Below are positions 60,559-64,000 of a stretch of DNA of 64,000 bases, piece after piece. The DNA comes from Citrobacter youngae ATCC 29220 (GTDB lineage: Bacteria > Pseudomonadota > Gammaproteobacteria > Enterobacterales > Enterobacteriaceae), in the NCBI RefSeq assembly GCF_000155975.1, contig NZ_GG730299.1, forward strand, positions 620,305 to 684,304, given 5' to 3'. The translations under genes and the position numbers were made by a program. A model generated the notes under the pieces. It did no database searches, had not been told where the DNA came from, and worked only from the letters and a program-made list of their open reading frames with translations. The number at the start of each line of letters is the position of its first letter. Positions within the stretch are counted from its first letter, which is position 1.

Positions 60559-62496
60559 ATGCCACTTATTGATGAACTCAAAAAGCATCAGCAACAACAC
60601 CTGTTGTGCTGGAATGGTGATATTGCCAACGACCTGTTGCTTGTCGCTTTACAGGGCCGTGAAGCGATTTCGTCTGCGTACCGTTACGAGATCCGTTCGC
60701 TAACCCGGATGACGGAAACGCAATTACTGCGCTGGCACGGCGAAAACGTTTCTTGTCGAATGGGTGATGGTAGTCAACAGCAGCCACAGCGATACTTGCA
60801 TGGTGTCGTTACGCGCGTGGGCTTTGCGCAGCGAACGCAGGATGAGGCCGAATGCATTCTGACGCTGGAGCCCGCGTTATCGTTGTTGAAAATGGGACGC
60901 GATATGCGCGTCTGGCAAAACGTTAGCGTACCTGATCTGGTCACGACGTTGCTCAGCGAACATGGTATCGCCCAACCGGACAGACAACTGCACGGAGACT
61001 ACCCGAAACGAGAATACTGTATCCAGTATCGGGAATCCGCATTTGATTTTATCCAGCGCCTGCTGGAAGAAGAGGGTATTTACTATTTCTTCCGCCATAG
61101 CGCAACAGAGCATACCCTGGTTTTGGCCGATCATCCGGCCAGCCACGAACCTGTGAAGGGCGATAACCTTGCCTGGCACCATCATGGAAAGATCCTGACT
61201 CCGGGAGCGATTGATCGTTGGGAGTCAACCTGCACTTTGCTGCCGGGCAGCGTGTCGCTGCAGGGGTTTAATACCTTCCAGGCGGCCCCGGTTAGCGACG
61301 AGCAAAGCGCCAGTGGAGCTGAAGGGCATGTAGAAAATGTTTCTTTTATTGATATCACTCCGCAAGAAGACAGGGGGATGGTTTCCAGACAGTCGCAGCG
61401 GGTTATGAATGCGCAGGAAGCCAATGCCAGTTGTTTTACTGGTTCGGTCAATGCTCACTGGCTTTGTTGCGGTGAGGTATTCACCTTTACAGGGCATCCT
61501 TCCGGCAACAAACCATACCGCATTCAGGCGTTGAACATAGATGCCGTGAATAATTTTGATGACCATCTGAGCCAGTGTCAGTGCCAGATTCAGGCAATGA
61601 ACAATGAGCAGCCCTGGCTTCCTCCCATCCAACATTTGCCACCGCAAGTTCCGGGGTTGCTGACCGCGAGCGTTGTCGGCCCGTCGTCGGAAGAGATCCA
61701 CACGGATGAATTAGGCCGCATAAAAATTCAATTCCCATGGGACAGCGAAAACCCCCATGACGATACCAGCTCCTGTTGGGTACAGGTCGTGCAGCCATGG
61801 GCTGGCAGTAAATTTGGCGCACAGTTTCTCCCTCGTGTTGGTAGTCAGGTGTTAGTGAGTTTTATCCAGGGACACCCGGATTTCCCGCTGGTCACCGGCA
61901 TGGTTTACAACGGCCAGAACAAGCCGCCTTTCTCGTTGCCCGAAGAGAAAAATGAGAGTGGCTTTATGACCCGCAGTAGCCCGAGCGGTAGCGTTGATGA
62001 GGGGCACCGACTGAGTTTCAACGACAAAAAAGGGGAAGAGCTACTGACGATCGTCGCGCAAAAAGACCTGTCCCTTGCGGTAAGAAATAATGCAACGAGC
62101 ACGATAGCGGCGAATCGCAGTACGGAACTGACGAAAGGAGACGACAGATTGACCCTGAAGCAAGGGGGCTTGTTCGTCACGCTGGAAAACGGCGACCTCC
62201 AGCAAAAGATTGCGGGGGATGCCGTTACGGAGTTGAACAACGGCAACTATGTACTGAGCGTTGTGGGGGGCAGCGGGACCATGAAGACAGATAAGGCATT
62301 GATCCTTGAGTCAACACAGTCAATTGAGCTGAAAGTAGGCAGCAATAAGATCAGCCTGTCATCCAGTGGTATCTCAATCAACGGGATGACTATTGCGGTT
62401 GAAGCCAGCGCAACCGCTGAGCTGAAAGGGGCAATGACCACGGTTTCCGGTAGCGGAATGACGCAGGTTAGCGGCGGCATTATTAACATCGGCTAA
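60559..62496 (+). CDS. vgrG: Type VI secretion spike protein VgrG
   Basis: A 645-residue spike protein. The N-terminal gp27-like part runs to about residue 370. It is followed by the gp5-like OB fold (DELGRIKIQFPWDSENP near residue 385, then SCWVQVVQPWAGSKFG) and a C-terminal beta-helix rich in short repeats, ending VSGGIINIG. There is no extra effector domain after the helix. The ATG at 60559 follows AAGGTG; a GTG at 60550 is in frame but lacks a binding site. Confidence 0.95.
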   Translation: MPLIDELKKHQQQHLLCWNGDIANDLLLVALQGREAISSAYRYEIRSLTRMTETQLLRWHGENVSCRMGDGSQQQPQRYLHGVVTRVGFAQRTQDEAECILTLEPALSLLKMGRDMRVWQNVSVPDLVTTLLSEHGIAQPDRQLHGDYPKREYCIQYRESAFDFIQRLLEEEGIYYFFRHSATEHTLVLADHPASHEPVKGDNLAWHHHGKILTPGAIDRWESTCTLLPGSVSLQGFNTFQAAPVSDEQSASGAEGHVENVSFIDITPQEDRGMVSRQSQRVMNAQEANASCFTGSVNAHWLCCGEVFTFTGHPSGNKPYRIQALNIDAVNNFDDHLSQCQCQIQAMNNEQPWLPPIQHLPPQVPGLLTASVVGPSSEEIHTDELGRIKIQFPWDSENPHDDTSSCWVQVVQPWAGSKFGAQFLPRVGSQVLVSFIQGHPDFPLVTGMVYNGQNKPPFSLPEEKNESGFMTRSSPSGSVDEGHRLSFNDKKGEELLTIVAQKDLSLAVRNNATSTIAANRSTELTKGDDRLTLKQGGLFVTLENGDLQQKIAGDAVTELNNGNYVLSVVGGSGTMKTDKALILESTQSIELKVGSNKISLSSSGISINGMTIAVEASATAELKGAMTTVSGSGMTQVSGGIINIG

Positions 62497-62505
62497 GGAG
62501 TCAGT

Positions 62506-62955
62506 ATGGCGCAACATCAAAGCCACGTTCAGCAATTGCTGGCATCAGGGGAGTGGGAGGCGGCGCTACAACAATGGGTGCAAGCGTTTCCCCTCAAGGT
62601 TGTGGGAATACAGCTCGCCGCGTTTATGCGGGAGGCGATGCCAGCGGCCGGCAGTGCGCTGCTGGAGGCTATCGAACGTGGATTCCAGCAGCCGGACGAT
62701 GGTGTCCGTTGGCAGGTTTTTGAACAGGCGAAGAAGGTGGGGTTTAGCACGCCGGTGGGGGCTTTGGGGCTCTCATTATTCTGGGCTTACGGCAGCATGA
62801 CGCCTGCGGAACAAGAGCCGGTTTACCCAGACCCTGCGCTCAGCCCCCGGCTTATGTACTGTGCGCTGGTTATGTTGGCGGTTCAACTGGTGGAAGACCC
62901 GGTTGAGGGCGCGACGCTCCTTTTTAGCCGCTGCTCTGCTGGGGAGGGGGCGTAA
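62506..62955 (+). CDS. Unrecognised T6SS-associated protein between VgrG and PAAR
   Basis: A 149-residue mostly helical protein, rich in Ala, Leu and Gln, with no signal peptide. I do not recognise its family with confidence. Two features stand out: a hydrophobic stretch near residues 75-93 and another near 118-132 (YCALVMLAVQLVEDP). It starts after AAGGAG, nine bases after vgrG, and its stop overlaps the PAAR start by one base. That tight packing between spike and tip genes suggests a loading adaptor or accessory protein. It could also be an effector or immunity protein. Confidence 0.75.
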   Translation: MAQHQSHVQQLLASGEWEAALQQWVQAFPLKVVGIQLAAFMREAMPAAGSALLEAIERGFQQPDDGVRWQVFEQAKKVGFSTPVGALGLSLFWAYGSMTPAEQEPVYPDPALSPRLMYCALVMLAVQLVEDPVEGATLLFSRCSAGEGA

Positions 62956-63254
62956 TGGGTCAGCCTGCCGCACGTGTTTCCGATATGCATATTTGTCCGA
63001 TGGTCACTCCAGGGGTTCCGCCAGTACCTCATGTTGGTGGGCCGATTTTGCCGCCAGGTGTTCCTACCGTGCTGATTGGTGGATTGCCTGCCGCTACCGT
63101 GGGAGCGATGGCCACCTGCGTTGGTCCAGTCGACAGCATTGTCATGGGCAGCACGAAAGTGTTCATCGCCAATAAACCAGCTGCCCGAATGGGCGATAGC
63201 TGTGCCCATGGGGGCACTATCGTCACCGGTTGCCCCACGGTATTGATTGGATAA
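62955..63254 (+). CDS. PAAR-domain spike tip protein
   Basis: A 99-residue protein that sharpens the tip of the VgrG spike. The name-giving PAAR motif occurs twice (GQPAARVSD at the start, NKPAARMGD near residue 75), along with conserved histidines and cysteines (MHICPM, DSCAHGG, TGCPTV) for the zinc site. There is no added toxin domain, so it is a simple tip. Confidence 0.93.
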   Translation: MGQPAARVSDMHICPMVTPGVPPVPHVGGPILPPGVPTVLIGGLPAATVGAMATCVGPVDSIVMGSTKVFIANKPAARMGDSCAHGGTIVTGCPTVLIG

Positions 63255-63260
63255 CCAAAG

Positions 63261-64000
63261 ATGATCACATTGCCAGACTTTGCCACCCTTTTAAGGCCGA
63301 TAACGTTAGATAACCCTGCCGGGGATAATCTGGAATATGACAGCATCTTTGATGAGATTCGCCTGGCGCGTGAAAGCGACCCGTCGTTTCTACCTCAGGA
63401 CGATTGGGCGGTGAGCGATCCTAAAAAAGCTGACTGGGGGCGGGTATGTAGCCTGAGCGAACAGGCTTTGCGCGAGAAGAGTAAAGATCTGCAACTCGCC
63501 TGTTGGCTTGTCGAAGCGCTTGCTCATCGGCACGGTGTGCCGGGGCTGATTGCGGGGATAGATTTTTTAAACGCATTTATTACGCAGTTCTGGTTTCACT
63601 GCTGGCCATCCCTTGAGGATGACGGACTGACTATTCGGCGCGCACGCCTGGTACGGCTTGATCGCGATGTCAGCCAGCTATTGTTCTGTCTGCCTTTGCT
63701 GGAACAGGAAATTAGCTCGCTTGCTCACTGGAAGCAGACTCAGGCTTTTGAACACAAGATAAGCGTCGCTCCGGAGCGTCGTGACGAGCTAATAAGCCAG
63801 GAAGGGGATCTGACGGTAGCAACGTTCGAAAGCCAGGCGTCATCATTCTCTGCTCGCGAGATAGACCAGCAGGCAGCGCAGGTAAAAACGCTGACGGCAG
63901 CCCTCGCCCAGTTAAATGCTCATTATCTTTCACTGAGTCAGGATCCGGAGGGGGAGTTGTTCACTCATTCTCGCCAGATGGTAAAGGATATCGCTGATTA
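63261..64000 (+). CDS. tssA: Type VI secretion protein TssA (3' end cut off by window)
   Basis: The frame opens at ATG 63261 (ITLPDFATLLRPITLDNPAGDN) and stays open for 246 codons to the window edge. It contains the ImpA N-terminal domain, with landmarks GDNLEYDSIFDEI near residue 22 and LQLACWLVEALA near 78, where TssA proteins recruit the sheath machinery. CAAAG precedes the start, six bases after PAAR. The class of TssA cannot be judged, because the C-terminus is missing. Confidence 0.9.
   Translation, partial: MITLPDFATLLRPITLDNPAGDNLEYDSIFDEIRLARESDPSFLPQDDWAVSDPKKADWGRVCSLSEQALREKSKDLQLACWLVEALAHRHGVPGLIAGIDFLNAFITQFWFHCWPSLEDDGLTIRRARLVRLDRDVSQLLFCLPLLEQEISSLAHWKQTQAFEHKISVAPERRDELISQEGDLTVATFESQASSFSAREIDQQAAQVKTLTAALAQLNAHYLSLSQDPEGELFTHSRQMVKDIAD

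Overview
The window looks like the chromosome of an enterobacterium close to Salmonella and Escherichia, most likely a Citrobacter. The basis is gene order and protein similarity recalled from memory: a thiosulfate reductase operon (phsABC), then dacD, sbmC, yeeA and yeeX as in E. coli K-12, then a complete pdu-pocR-cob/cbi block arranged as in Salmonella. No database search was possible, so the genus is an inference.

Layout. 1-3244: end of phsA, phsB and phsC (+). 3377-6860: dacD, sbmC with a long LexA-type palindrome, yeeA and yeeX (+). 6900-23660: the whole propanediol-utilisation operon on the minus strand (pduA to pduX, 21 genes), encoding a shell-bound organelle for B12-dependent breakdown of 1,2-propanediol. 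24185-26109: pduF (diol facilitator) and pocR (activator) on the plus strand, divergent from pduA. 26425-43170: a cobalamin riboswitch and a 20-gene anaerobic B12 operon (cbiA to cobT), including a cobalt ECF transporter (cbiMNQO). 43298-44227: erfK, an L,D-transpeptidase. 44253-47656: a three-gene ferric-iron type ABC transporter (-) with a Fur-like box. 47657-48612: a long non-coding stretch with a decayed IS3-family fragment. 48613-53229: a giant inverse autotransporter (intimin/invasin family) with ten Ig-like repeats and a lectin-like tip. 53904-54599: an IprA/YaiV-like regulator (-). 54878-64000: the start of a type VI secretion cluster (tssB, tssC, hcp, tssE, tssF, tssG, vgrG, an unknown gene, PAAR, tssA), cut by the window edge.

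How it works together. The metabolic half is one linked programme. PduF admits 1,2-propanediol, PocR senses it and turns on pdu and cob, the Cbi/Cob enzymes make the coenzyme, and PduCDE uses it inside the microcompartment. PduO, PduS, PduG, PduH and PduX recycle or supply cofactor. The thiosulfate reductase at the left edge supplies an electron acceptor, which fits anaerobic growth in the gut. The right-hand part (iron uptake, adhesin, T6SS) looks like accessory content for host contact and bacterial competition. It carries an IS remnant, long gene-poor gaps and an AT-rich regulator gene.

The most novel-looking signal is a shared perfect palindrome, ATAGCAA-N4-TTGCTAT, found once in the pduA-pduF intergenic region and once just after pocR, ahead of the cob operon. 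It is a candidate operator for the pdu/cob regulon, although a structural role such as a terminator is not excluded. No wholly new system was identified with confidence. The least explained genes are the 149-residue protein between VgrG and PAAR and the IprA-like regulator beside the T6SS.
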